DNA of 64,000 bases from Cupriavidus plantarum (lineage in GTDB: Bacteria; Pseudomonadota; Gammaproteobacteria; Burkholderiales; Burkholderiaceae), in contig NZ_CAJPUX010000003.1 of the NCBI RefSeq assembly GCF_905397285.1, positions 310,001 to 374,000 of the forward strand, read 5' to 3'. Below, in pieces: positions 47,801 to 56,611 of this stretch. A program made the position numbers and the translations under genes. Under the pieces are notes generated by a model, which saw nothing but the letters and a program-made list of their open reading frames with translations, ran no database searches and was not told the origin of the DNA. Numbering within the stretch: position 1 is the stretch's first letter; every line of letters begins with the position of its first letter.

Positions 47801-48086
47801 CGAACTGCAGCGTGATCTGCGTCGAGCCCTGCGCGCTTTGCGACGTCATCTGCGAGAGGCCCGCGATGAGCGAGAACTGTCGCTCGAGCGGCTGCGCGAC
47901 GTTGGACGCCATGGTTTCCGGGTTGGCGCCGGGTAGGCTGGCCGTGACCTGGATGGTCGGGAAGTCGACCTGCGGCAACGGGGCGATCGGCAGCAGGGGC
48001 CATGCGGCCACGCCGACGAGCAGCAGCGCGACGGCGAGCAGCGAGGTGCCGATCGGGCGCTTGATGAAGGCGGCGGAAATGCTCAT
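44895..48086 (-). CDS. RND multidrug efflux transporter (MdtC-like, HAE1 family)
   Basis: A 1063-residue inner-membrane proton/drug antiporter. It starts with [19 protein letters not shown] and [18 protein letters not shown], shows [21 protein letters not shown] and the TM4 acidic pair in [18 protein letters not shown], and has the second-half TM block [24 protein letters not shown] and [21 protein letters not shown]. It resembles MdtC/MuxC, which usually act as a heteromer with MdtB/MuxB, but only one RND gene is present here. Its start overlaps the adaptor stop (ATGA, 48083-48086). The C-terminus is a basic Ala/Arg-rich tail. Confidence 0.92.
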   Translation of the reverse strand: [1063 protein letters not shown]

Positions 48087-49231
48087 GAGCGGGCGCCTGC
48101 CGTTTCCACGATTTTCGCGCCGGCGCGCAGCTTGTACTGACCCTCCGACACGACGCGGTCCCCAGCCGCGAGCCCCTTGCCGATGACGGCACGGTTACCC
48201 TGCAACTCCGCCACGGTAACGGGCTTCATGGCCACGGTGTTGTCGGGCTGCACGGTGTAGACGTACGTGCCCGCATCGTTGCGCTGGATCGCCGACGACG
48301 GCACCGTGATCGCCCGCGCGCGTCGGCCGAGCACGAGCCGGGCATCGACGTACTGGCCGGGCCAGAGGGCGTGCGTGGGGTTCGGGAAGCGCGCCTTGAG
48401 CTGGATCGTCCCGCTCGTGGTGTCGATGGTGTTGTTGACCAGAATCAGCTTGCCTTCGCCGAGCCGCTTGCCGGACTCGCGTTCATTGGCGTCGACGATC
48501 AGCTGCGCGCCGTCGGTTGTGGCCCCGTGGATCTGGGAGACCGCTTCTTCCGGCAGGGTGAAGACAACGTCGATCGGATCGATCTGGCGGATGACGACAA
48601 GACCCGTGGTGTCGGTCGCGTGCACGATATTGCCGGGATCGACGAGGCGGGCGCCGACGCGGCCCGCGAGCGGGGCGGTGATCGTCGTGAAGTCGAGCTG
48701 CACGCGGGCGAGGGCGATCTGCGCGTCGTCGGTGCGCACGGACGCCTCCAGCTGGGCGACTGTGGCGCGCTGGGTGTCGAGCGTCTGTTGCGTGGTGGCG
48801 TTCTCCTTGATCAGGCCCTGAAAGCGCGTCAGGTCGAGCCTGGCGTTGGCGAGGGTGGCTTCGTCACGCGCCCGCGTGGCCTGGGCCTGCTGCAGTTGGG
48901 CTTCGAACGTTCGCGGATCGATGCGCGCGAGCACCTGACCCAGCTTCACGTCCTGTCCCTCGACGAAGCCCACGCTGACGAGCTGGCCATCGATGCGCGG
49001 CGTAACGGTGACGGTCTGCATCGCCTGCACGGTGCCCACGCCGACGAGGCCGATATCGACATCCTGCGCTTGAGCGAGCGCCGTGGTCACGCCGACTGGC
49101 GGCGTGGGCGCTTTGACGGGCTTCGGCGCCAGCACGCGCCAGACGACGTAGCCGCCAACGCACGCAACGATAATCGCCGCGATGGCGATGCGGCCGAGTC
49201 GGCGTGGGTGGGGGCGGGAGGTCGGGGTCAT
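48083..49231 (-). CDS. RND efflux periplasmic adaptor (MdtA-like)
   Basis: A 382-residue membrane-fusion protein with an N-terminal membrane anchor (IAIAAIIVACVGGYVVWRVL). The barrel-sandwich halves flank a hairpin: VTVTPRIDGQLVSVGFVEGQDVKLGQVLARID before and LDFTTITAPLAGRVGARLVDPGNIV after, with the coiled-coil LARARD-like helices between. AQLIVDANERESGKRLGEGKLILVNN follows. It connects the RND pump to the outer-membrane channel encoded upstream. There is an 83-bp gap from that gene and an ATGA overlap with the pump gene. Confidence 0.93.
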   Translation of the reverse strand: MTPTSRPHPRRLGRIAIAAIIVACVGGYVVWRVLAPKPVKAPTPPVGVTTALAQAQDVDIGLVGVGTVQAMQTVTVTPRIDGQLVSVGFVEGQDVKLGQVLARIDPRTFEAQLQQAQATRARDEATLANARLDLTRFQGLIKENATTQQTLDTQRATVAQLEASVRTDDAQIALARVQLDFTTITAPLAGRVGARLVDPGNIVHATDTTGLVVIRQIDPIDVVFTLPEEAVSQIHGATTDGAQLIVDANERESGKRLGEGKLILVNNTIDTTSGTIQLKARFPNPTHALWPGQYVDARLVLGRRARAITVPSSAIQRNDAGTYVYTVQPDNTVAMKPVTVAELQGNRAVIGKGLAAGDRVVSEGQYKLRAGAKIVETAGARS

Positions 49232-49314
49232 GGTCGTGTCGGTAGCGTGCTGGGGGTGGGGCGGCAGGGGTGGGACGGCATCGGCGGAACGCCTCGGTCG
49301 GGCGTGGACCGGCG

Positions 49315-51090
49315 TCAGCGCTCGGGCCCAGCGGTCATGGCGGAGCGGATGGGCGCGTTCGCGCGCGTTTCGGGGTGGCCGGGCGGGCCGACCACGTCAG
49401 TGGTCGCGACGGTGGCGGTGGCGGTGGCGGTGGCCGGCGCCTTTGTGTCGCCGACCGCCGCGAGCGGGGCGTCGTGCGTGGTCATCGGGGGCGGCGATTG
49501 CAAGGCGCTGGACTGCCAGCCGCCGCCCGTGGCCTTGACGAGCGCGACGCTTGCCGCGAAGGCGCGGCCGCGCAACGTGATGGCCGTGCGCGCATTGGTC
49601 AGCGCGAGCTGCTGCGCCGTGATGACGCTCAGGTATTGCGCGGTGCCGGCGCGATACTGGGCCAGCGACACACGTTCGGCGCGCCGCGCGGCGTCCACCG
49701 CCCGGTCCTGCACGACCACCTCCCGATCGAGCACGCGCAGTGCCGAGAGGCTGTCTTCGACCTCCTGCAAGCCGGAAAGCACCGTCTGTCGATACGCCGC
49801 GGCACTCTGGTCGTAGGCCGCGACGGCCTGATCGTTACGTCCGCTCCGCAGGCCCCCATCGAAGATCGTCTGCGCGAGCCCCGCGCCGAGCGCCCACACG
49901 CGGCCCGGTGCGATGAACCAGTTGGCAAGATTCGCGCTGCTGCCGCCGCCCGACGCGGACAGCGTCAACTGCGGGTAATACGCCGCGCGCGCCACGCCGA
50001 TCTCCGCATTCGCGGCGGCCATCCGCCGCTCCGCGGCGGCGATGTCCGGGCGGCGTTCGAGCAGCGTGGAGGGAAGGCCCGGCGGGATGGCGAGCAGGCG
50101 CATGGGGAACGACGCGCCCCCGGCACGCCCGGTGTCGGCATCCGCGCCGGCACCCGCTGGTGTGTCCTGCGGCGACGGCAGGCGCGCCAGCGCGAACGCA
50201 CCGGGGGCTTGTCCCGTCAGCACGGCAATCGCATGCTCGAGCTGCGTCCGCTGGACATCGAGATCGATCCCCTGCGCGCGTGCGGACTCGAGCGTGACCT
50301 GCGCGAGCGAGACATCGGCATCGGTGGCAATGCCCGCGCGAAACTGGCTCTGCGTGAGCTTCAGCGACTCCTCGTCCGCCGCCACGGTGCGATCGAACAG
50401 ATCCTTGAGCACGTCCGTGATCCGCAGCTGGATGTAGTCCTGCGCGACTTCGGCCTGAATCGACAATCGCGCCGCGGCAAGGTCGGCCGCGGTCGCCTGC
50501 TCGGTATCGCGCGCCGCCTCCACCGCGCGGCGCACGAGCCCCCACAGATCGACTTCCCAGCTCGCATCGAGCAGCGCCGCGTGGTTGTTGGAGACCGACG
50601 GCACCCCGTTCGACACCGCGCGGCTGCGGCCCGTCGACACTTCGGCACCCAGCGTCGGAAACAGTCCGGCGCGTGCCTGCCGCGTGAGCGCTCGGGCTTG
50701 CCGATAACTGGCCTCCGCCTGCCGCAAGGTCTGATTGGCCGCCATCGCCGCATCGACGAGCCCATCGAGCGTCGTGTCGCCATACGCCGTCCACCAGTCC
50801 TGTCCCGCATCGATGCTGGCCGGCTGCGCGACCTTCCAGTCCGGGTCAGGCGGCGGCTGCTCCCGCCAGTTCGCCGGTAATTGCCGGTCGGAGAGCGTAG
50901 GCTTGACGTAGTCGGGACCGACCGTGCATCCGGAAAGCAACGCCAGCGCGGCAAGCGCGATCGTGGTGACGGCGGCAGTGACAACGGTGCGCGCGGCACC
51001 GGGTGGGACGGCGGTCGGGGGGACGCTCGGGGGGGCGCTCGGGGTGACGCTCGGGGGGGCGCTCGGGGGGGCGCTCGGGGTGACGCTCAT
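49315..51090 (-). CDS. RND efflux outer-membrane lipoprotein channel (OprM/NodT family)
   Basis: A 591-residue TolC-superfamily channel, first gene of the efflux operon. The lipobox ALLSGC is followed by TVGPDYVKPTL, the standard start of mature OprM-type proteins. The two duplicated halves are visible (LRQAEASYRQARALTRQARAGLFP and PDIAAAERRMAAANAEIGVARAAYYP). It has two odd ends: the first 26 residues are a Ser-Pro-rich repeat encoded by five 12-bp units before the signal peptide core, and the last ~70 residues are an Ala/Thr-rich tail containing a (GCCACC)-type repeat. An internal start is not obvious between the repeat and the signal core. Confidence 0.9.
   Translation of the reverse strand: MSVTPSAPPSAPPSVTPSAPPSVPPTAVPPGAARTVVTAAVTTIALAALALLSGCTVGPDYVKPTLSDRQLPANWREQPPPDPDWKVAQPASIDAGQDWWTAYGDTTLDGLVDAAMAANQTLRQAEASYRQARALTRQARAGLFPTLGAEVSTGRSRAVSNGVPSVSNNHAALLDASWEVDLWGLVRRAVEAARDTEQATAADLAAARLSIQAEVAQDYIQLRITDVLKDLFDRTVAADEESLKLTQSQFRAGIATDADVSLAQVTLESARAQGIDLDVQRTQLEHAIAVLTGQAPGAFALARLPSPQDTPAGAGADADTGRAGGASFPMRLLAIPPGLPSTLLERRPDIAAAERRMAAANAEIGVARAAYYPQLTLSASGGGSSANLANWFIAPGRVWALGAGLAQTIFDGGLRSGRNDQAVAAYDQSAAAYRQTVLSGLQEVEDSLSALRVLDREVVVQDRAVDAARRAERVSLAQYRAGTAQYLSVITAQQLALTNARTAITLRGRAFAASVALVKATGGGWQSSALQSPPPMTTHDAPLAAVGDTKAPATATATATVATTDVVGPPGHPETRANAPIRSAMTAGPER
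49411..49434. repeat. 6-bp tandem repeat in the efflux channel gene tail
   Basis: Four units of GGTGGC on the plus strand, reading Ala-Thr dipeptides in the minus-strand gene. It lies in the 3' part encoding the low-complexity C-terminal tail. Confidence 0.7.
51022..51081 (-). repeat. 12-bp tandem repeat at the start of the efflux channel gene
   Basis: Five 12-bp units of the type GRCGCTCGGGGK (plus-strand reading) plus a partial sixth that contains the start codon. They encode alternating SVTP and SAPP tetrapeptides at residues 2-23. Confidence 0.92.
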
Positions 51091-51311
51091 GGGCGGACTC
51101 TGTCGGCAAGCTCAGGCGCGACGGTCTGCTTACGCAGCCATCGCATGCCATGCCACTCTAAGCCGCGGGAGGGTGCCGCCATATGTCGGGTTACACGTGG
51201 CGTATTACGGCGTGTTTCTCTACATTACGCAATGTTTCGAGAGTCGTACCAAGTCGCCTTCACCGCGCATCCGACGCGGGTCCGCACGCCATCATGGGGT
51301 CTTGAGGAGAC

Positions 51312-51998
51312 ATGACAATGGCAACACTGCACGACCATCGCTATCCGAACGAATCGGCCGAATACCGCGACGCGCGCAATGCGCTGCTCGAGGCCGAAAT
51401 CGCGCTGCGCCGCCAGACCGAAGCGGTCGCGGCCATGCGCCGCGCGCTGCCACCGGGCGGCCGCGTGGAGGAAGACTATCTGTTCGAGCAAGCTATGCCA
51501 GGCCAGCCCGCGCAGGTCCGGCTCTCCGAGCTGTTCTCGCCGGGACAGGACACGCTCGTGCTGTACAACTTCATGTACGGGCCGAACATGAAACAGGCCT
51601 GCCCGTCGTGCACGTCGATCCTCGACGCGATCGACGACGTCGTGCCGCACGCGCGCCAGCGCATCGGTTTCGCGGCGGTCGCGCGCTCGCCGTTGGAACG
51701 CCTGCTCGCCTACGCGCAGCAGCGCGGCTGGCGTCACCTTCGGCTGCTGTCGTCGGCCAATAACGCCTACAACGCTGATTACCACGGCGAAACCGCCGAA
51801 GGCAGCCAGATGCCGATGCTCAACGTCTTCACCCGCCGCGACGGGGAACTGCGGCACTTCTACGGCACCGAACTCATGTTCACGAAGGGCGAAGACGGTC
51901 AGGATCCGCGCCACGTCGATCCGATCTGGCCGCTCTGGCACCTCCTGGACTACACCCCGGAAGGCCGCGGCGACTGGCGGCCGGCGCTCAGCTATTGA
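51312..51998 (+). CDS. DUF899 family thioredoxin-like protein
   Basis: A 228-residue DUF899 protein, a thioredoxin-fold family of unknown function. The core holds LRLSELFSPG-like segment VRLSELFSPGQDTLVLYNF, then MKQACPSCTSILDAID with a CPSC motif in the position of the thioredoxin active site, and FAAVARSPLERLLAYAQQRGWRHLRLLSS. The closing DPRHVDPIWPLWHLLDYTPEGRG is also a family mark. TTGAGGAGAC before ATG 51312 supports the start; a second ATG two codons on is an alternative. It is monocistronic. The 220 bp upstream hold no other gene. Confidence 0.88.
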   Translation: MTMATLHDHRYPNESAEYRDARNALLEAEIALRRQTEAVAAMRRALPPGGRVEEDYLFEQAMPGQPAQVRLSELFSPGQDTLVLYNFMYGPNMKQACPSCTSILDAIDDVVPHARQRIGFAAVARSPLERLLAYAQQRGWRHLRLLSSANNAYNADYHGETAEGSQMPMLNVFTRRDGELRHFYGTELMFTKGEDGQDPRHVDPIWPLWHLLDYTPEGRGDWRPALSY

Positions 51999-52040
51999 AT
52001 TTTTTGCTCGTATCAGGGAAAACCCTTATCAAGTTCCTGC

Positions 52041-52070
52041 CTTGAAAAGGAAATACCCCGTCCCTATAAT
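52041..52070 (+). promoter_or_regulatory. groES-groEL promoter (sigma70, possibly also sigma32)
   Basis: TTGAAA (52042-52047) and TATAAT (52065-52070) are 17 bp apart, a near-consensus sigma70 promoter. CTTGAAA followed 14 bp later by CCCTATAAT also resembles a sigma32 heat-shock promoter. The -10 overlaps the first base of the CIRCE operator. Confidence 0.85.
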
Positions 52071-52096
52071 TAGCACTCGTCGGGGTTGAGTGCTAA
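52070..52096 (+). promoter_or_regulatory. CIRCE operator (HrcA binding site)
   Basis: TTAGCACTC (52070-52078), nine bases, GAGTGCTAA (52088-52096): an exact match to the CIRCE inverted repeat. HrcA bound here represses groES-groEL until heat or misfolded protein titrates GroEL away. The hrcA gene is not in the window. Confidence 0.98.
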
Positions 52097-52244
52097 CAGC
52101 ACGGTCCCGCGGGTGCGTCGAGTCGCTCGAACCGCGCCACCACTTCCGATGGAAACCTGATGGTCGTCCGGATGTTCTGGAATGAACGGCAATCCGAACG
52201 GCCATTTGTGAATCGAAACTCACTTTTTTGTATTAGGAGTCCGT

Positions 52245-52535
52245 ATGAATCTGCGTCCCTTGCACGACCGCGTGATCGTGAAGCGTCTGGACAACGAAAC
52301 CAAGACCGCGTCCGGCATCGTGATTCCCGACAACGCCGCGGAAAAGCCTGATCAAGGCGAAGTGCTGGCCGTGGGCCCCGGCAAGAAGGATGACAAGGGC
52401 AACTCGATCGCCCTCGACGTGAAGGTGGGTGACCGCGTGCTGTTCGGCAAGTACGCCGGCCAGGGCGTGAAGGTGGATGGCCAGGAACTGCTGGTCATGC
52501 GCGAAGAAGACATCATGGCCGTGGTCCAGAAGTAA
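52245..52535 (+). CDS. groES: Co-chaperonin GroES
   Basis: A 96-residue co-chaperonin that caps the GroEL cavity. [16 protein letters not shown], the mobile loop [35 protein letters not shown] and EDIMAVVQK are all standard. TTAGGAGT precedes the ATG. The 5' leader from the promoter is about 170 nt and includes CIRCE. groEL follows after 39 bp. A long open frame on the opposite strand is a shadow. Confidence 0.99.
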   Translation: MNLRPLHDRVIVKRLDNETKTASGIVIPDNAAEKPDQGEVLAVGPGKKDDKGNSIALDVKVGDRVLFGKYAGQGVKVDGQELLVMREEDIMAVVQK

Positions 52536-54218
<1,683 letters not shown>

Positions 54219-54262
54219 TTTGCCTTCGCTGTCGCGGCGTTAGCCGCTACGCAAGCTGTACG

Positions 54263-54298
54263 AAAAAACCCCGCGGGTGCGAGCCCGCGGGGTTTTTT
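54263..54298 (+). terminator. Terminator of groESL (bidirectional)
   Basis: A stem of about nine GC pairs extended by A-T pairs (AACCCCGCGGG and CCCGCGGGGTT, six-base loop) with runs of six A before and six T after. It ends groESL and also lies 23 bp behind the stop of the convergent beta-propeller gene. Confidence 0.95.
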
Positions 54299-54320
54299 CA
54301 TGCCTGCCTGTTTCATGGCC

Positions 54321-55820
54321 TCACAGTTGCTGAAGCTGGACCGGCGCGCCGGGCTTGCCGTCCGCTTGCGGCGCGATGATCAGATAGCGGCGCTGGTCCG
54401 TCGCGGCGTTCTCCGGTGTCACGACCTGCCGGATCGGTCCGATCGAATTGACGATCGCCGAGCCCGCCGGGTTGGTCATGAAAGCGGCGAGCGGTTGCAG
54501 GTTGCCGCTGCCGTCCGGGCGCTCGGCCAGGGCCAGCACATATGGCGCCTTGGGTTGCAGTCCCGTGACGGAGGCCTGCAAGACCTGCACGAGACCCTGA
54601 TCGAAGAGCGACACGCTGGTGGGGGCGGTCTTCGCACCGGCCGGGGCGAGCGTCAGGTGCGCGGTTTGTCCCGCCACGCCGAGCGGCTGCAGGTTCTGCG
54701 TGCCATCGCCCTCGGGCACGGCGTTCGGGACGTAGGCGATGGCCTGCGGCGCCTGTCCGATCGGCACGTTGGCGACGACGCGCTGCGTGGCGGTGTCGAT
54801 CGCGGCCAGCGCGTCGGCGTTCTCCAGACCCACATAGATGCGCGTGCCGTCCCCCGATGGCCAGACGCCGTGCGGCAGCTTCCCGACCGGGATCGTGGCG
54901 ACCTGCGAGAAGTCGTCGGTGCGGAACACCTTGACCTCGTTGAGTCCGCCGATGGTGACATACGCCAGCGTGCCCGTTGCCGTGCGCGCGAAATTGACAT
55001 GGTTGGTGATGGGGCCCGTCTCGAGCGTCTTGATCGGCGCGAACGGCGGCTTTGCGTCAAAGACCTGCGTGCGGCCCACATCCTTGAGCGTGAACCAGAC
55101 CTGCGTGCCGTCCGGCGATGCGGCGATGTTCGGGCAGAACGGGCTTTCCTGCTTCACGGTGCCGACGATCTTGTGGTCCGCCACGGAGACGACCTTGGTT
55201 TCCGGATTGAACGACGAGCAGATGTAGCCGTACTTGCCGTCGGGAGAGAAGATCTGCATACCTGGGCCGGCAGGCGTCACGATGCGCGTCTTCTCCTCGA
55301 ACGTCCTGGCGTCGAGCACGGCGACGTAGTTCTCGCCGCGCACGGTGACCCAGATTTCCTTGCCGTCGGGCGTGTAGAACGCTTCGTGCGGAGAGCGGCC
55401 CACATAGGTGGTGTGCTTGACCGTATTGGTCTGCGTGTCGATGAACGTGACCGAGTTGGAGCCGATCGAGACGACCGCGAGGGTCCGATGGTCGGGGGAA
55501 AAGCCCATCCCGTGCACGAGCACCTGCCCGCGGTAGAGCGGGCTGAAATTGCCCGGCGACGGATCGCCCAGGCGGATGACACCGAGCAGCCGGTGATCGG
55601 CGGGGTCCGTGACGGAGACCGTGTTCGAGAATTGCTCGGCGGTGTACACCCGGTCGCGGTGGCTGATGGGGATATCGGGCGCGGTGGCGGCGCCCGGTGC
55701 CTGGCCCGCGAAGGCGGTGGCGGTGAGGGCTGTGGCCAGCGTCAGCGCGGTGCCGAGGCGCGCGGCGAGTCGAATGTCGAACCGAATATGGAGTAGATTG
55801 GCAAGTGGTTGGGATGTCAT
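54321..55820 (-). CDS. YVTN-type beta-propeller secreted protein
   Basis: A 499-residue periplasmic or secreted protein with a signal peptide (ALTLATALTATAFAGQA). The body has repeats of about 45 residues typical of the YVTN/cytochrome-D1-like propeller: VYTAEQFSNTVSVTDPADHRLLGVI, GMGFSPDHRTLAVVSIGSNSVTFIDTQTN, EAFYTPDGKEIWVTVRGENYVAVLDARTF, GMQIFSPDGKYGYICSSF and LPHGVWPSGDGTRIYVGLENADALAAIDTAT. The last ~130 residues form a separate non-propeller domain. It lies 28 bp behind the DUF305 gene and should share its transcript and the ECF-type promoter. Ligand or activity is unknown. Confidence 0.87.
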   Translation of the reverse strand: MTSQPLANLLHIRFDIRLAARLGTALTLATALTATAFAGQAPGAATAPDIPISHRDRVYTAEQFSNTVSVTDPADHRLLGVIRLGDPSPGNFSPLYRGQVLVHGMGFSPDHRTLAVVSIGSNSVTFIDTQTNTVKHTTYVGRSPHEAFYTPDGKEIWVTVRGENYVAVLDARTFEEKTRIVTPAGPGMQIFSPDGKYGYICSSFNPETKVVSVADHKIVGTVKQESPFCPNIAASPDGTQVWFTLKDVGRTQVFDAKPPFAPIKTLETGPITNHVNFARTATGTLAYVTIGGLNEVKVFRTDDFSQVATIPVGKLPHGVWPSGDGTRIYVGLENADALAAIDTATQRVVANVPIGQAPQAIAYVPNAVPEGDGTQNLQPLGVAGQTAHLTLAPAGAKTAPTSVSLFDQGLVQVLQASVTGLQPKAPYVLALAERPDGSGNLQPLAAFMTNPAGSAIVNSIGPIRQVVTPENAATDQRRYLIIAPQADGKPGAPVQLQQL

Positions 55821-55848
55821 CGTTTTGTCGGGGGAGGGAGAAAGTGGG

Positions 55849-56436
55849 TCACTCGTGATGCGACATGCGCATCGTGTGGGAATGGGCGGAATGGGCAGCG
55901 GGCGCGGCCGCCGGCAAACCAGAGGCCGGGGAGGCCGGGGAGGTCGGCGCCGGTGCGGAAGGCGGCGCAGGCTGCCCCAGCGCGAGCTGCATGGCGGCGA
56001 TCTCCTGCTGCTGATCGACGATGATTTCCTGCGCGATGCGGCGCAGCTGCTCGTTCTTGCCGTAACGCAGCACGGCCTGCGCCATGTCGATCGCGCCCTG
56101 ATGATGCGGCGTCATCATCGCGACGAAGTCGCGGTCCACGTCGCCAGTGGGCCGGATGTCCATGTCGTTCATCATCCTCGTCATGGCCGCTTCGTTCTCG
56201 GCGAGGAAGGCCGCCTCGCCGGCAGGTGGGGCGGCAGGTGGGGCGGCATGAGCCAGCGGCATCGCGGCGGCGGCCAGCCATGCCAGCAGGTATCGGGGGA
56301 CGCGTGCGCGCCATCGCCTTCGCAGCGGTGGGGAGTGGCGCAGGTGGCTGGGTTGGCTTAAGTGGCTTAGGTGGCTTAGGTGGCTTAGTTGGCTGAGGTG
56401 GCGTAGGGTGTGCAGGAGTCGAACATTCAGGCGCAT
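55849..56436 (-). CDS. DUF305 family secreted protein
   Basis: A 195-residue exported protein with one DUF305 domain, a ferritin-like four-helix family often linked to copper or other metals. The conserved MMNDMDIRPTGDVDRDFVAMMTPHHQGAIDMAQAVL is present, followed by EIIVDQQQEIAAMQ. The C-terminus is Pro/Ala-rich and ends in a His/Met-rich stretch (HSAHSHTMRMSHHE), a plausible metal-binding tail. The N-terminus before the signal core (YLLAWLAAAAMPLAHA) contains seven 9-bp units giving Ser-His-Leu repeats. GATGGAGAGATCCC precedes ATG 56436, so the repeat is translated. A promoter-like element lies about 25 bp upstream. Confidence 0.88.
   Translation of the reverse strand: MRLNVRLLHTLRHLSQLSHLSHLSHLSQPSHLRHSPPLRRRWRARVPRYLLAWLAAAAMPLAHAAPPAAPPAGEAAFLAENEAAMTRMMNDMDIRPTGDVDRDFVAMMTPHHQGAIDMAQAVLRYGKNEQLRRIAQEIIVDQQQEIAAMQLALGQPAPPSAPAPTSPASPASGLPAAAPAAHSAHSHTMRMSHHE
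56344..56406 (-). repeat. 9-bp tandem repeat in the DUF305 signal region
   Basis: Seven 9-bp units of the type GTGGCTTAG (plus-strand reading), three of them identical, encode Leu-Ser-His tripeptides on the minus strand at residues 11-31, before the hydrophobic signal core. Confidence 0.92.
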
Positions 56437-56460
56437 GGGATCTCTCCATCGGGTCGTTGC

Positions 56461-56491
56461 GGGGTATACACGCCCCCCGCGCGCTTATTCC
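56461..56491 (-). promoter_or_regulatory. Putative ECF-type promoter for DUF305-YVTN operon
   Basis: Read on the minus strand: GGAATAA (complement of 56485-56491), 12-bp spacer, CGTGTATACCCC (complement of 56461-56472). The DUF305 start is 25 bp further on with a ribosome site in between. It nearly duplicates the element on the plus strand at 56527-56558. Confidence 0.65.
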
Positions 56492-56526
56492 GCCATGCCC
56501 CCCTGAAAAAATTCCTGCGGCCGCCT

Positions 56527-56558
56527 GGAATAAACTGGGTGCTCGCCGTGTATGCCCC
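56527..56558 (+). promoter_or_regulatory. Putative ECF-type promoter for the sigma/anti-sigma operon
   Basis: GGAATAA (56527-56533), 13-bp spacer, CGTGTATGCCCC (56547-56558), 53 bp before the sigma gene. The conserved parts differ from the minus-strand copy at one base (G for A). Such a site before an ECF sigma gene is typical of autoregulation. Confidence 0.65.
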
Positions 56559-56611
56559 AGGTAAGGGCGGCGGGATGCCGCCACCAAACCGGAACCGACA
56601 GGAAACCGACG

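Noticed and set aside
51091..51311. Divergent regulatory region between the efflux operon and the DUF899 gene
   Set aside because: No convincing promoter pair, operator or regulator gene could be identified by eye.
52160..52351. Small open frame in the groES leader
   Set aside because: It overlaps the groES start out of frame, has no ribosome site and no recognisable product.
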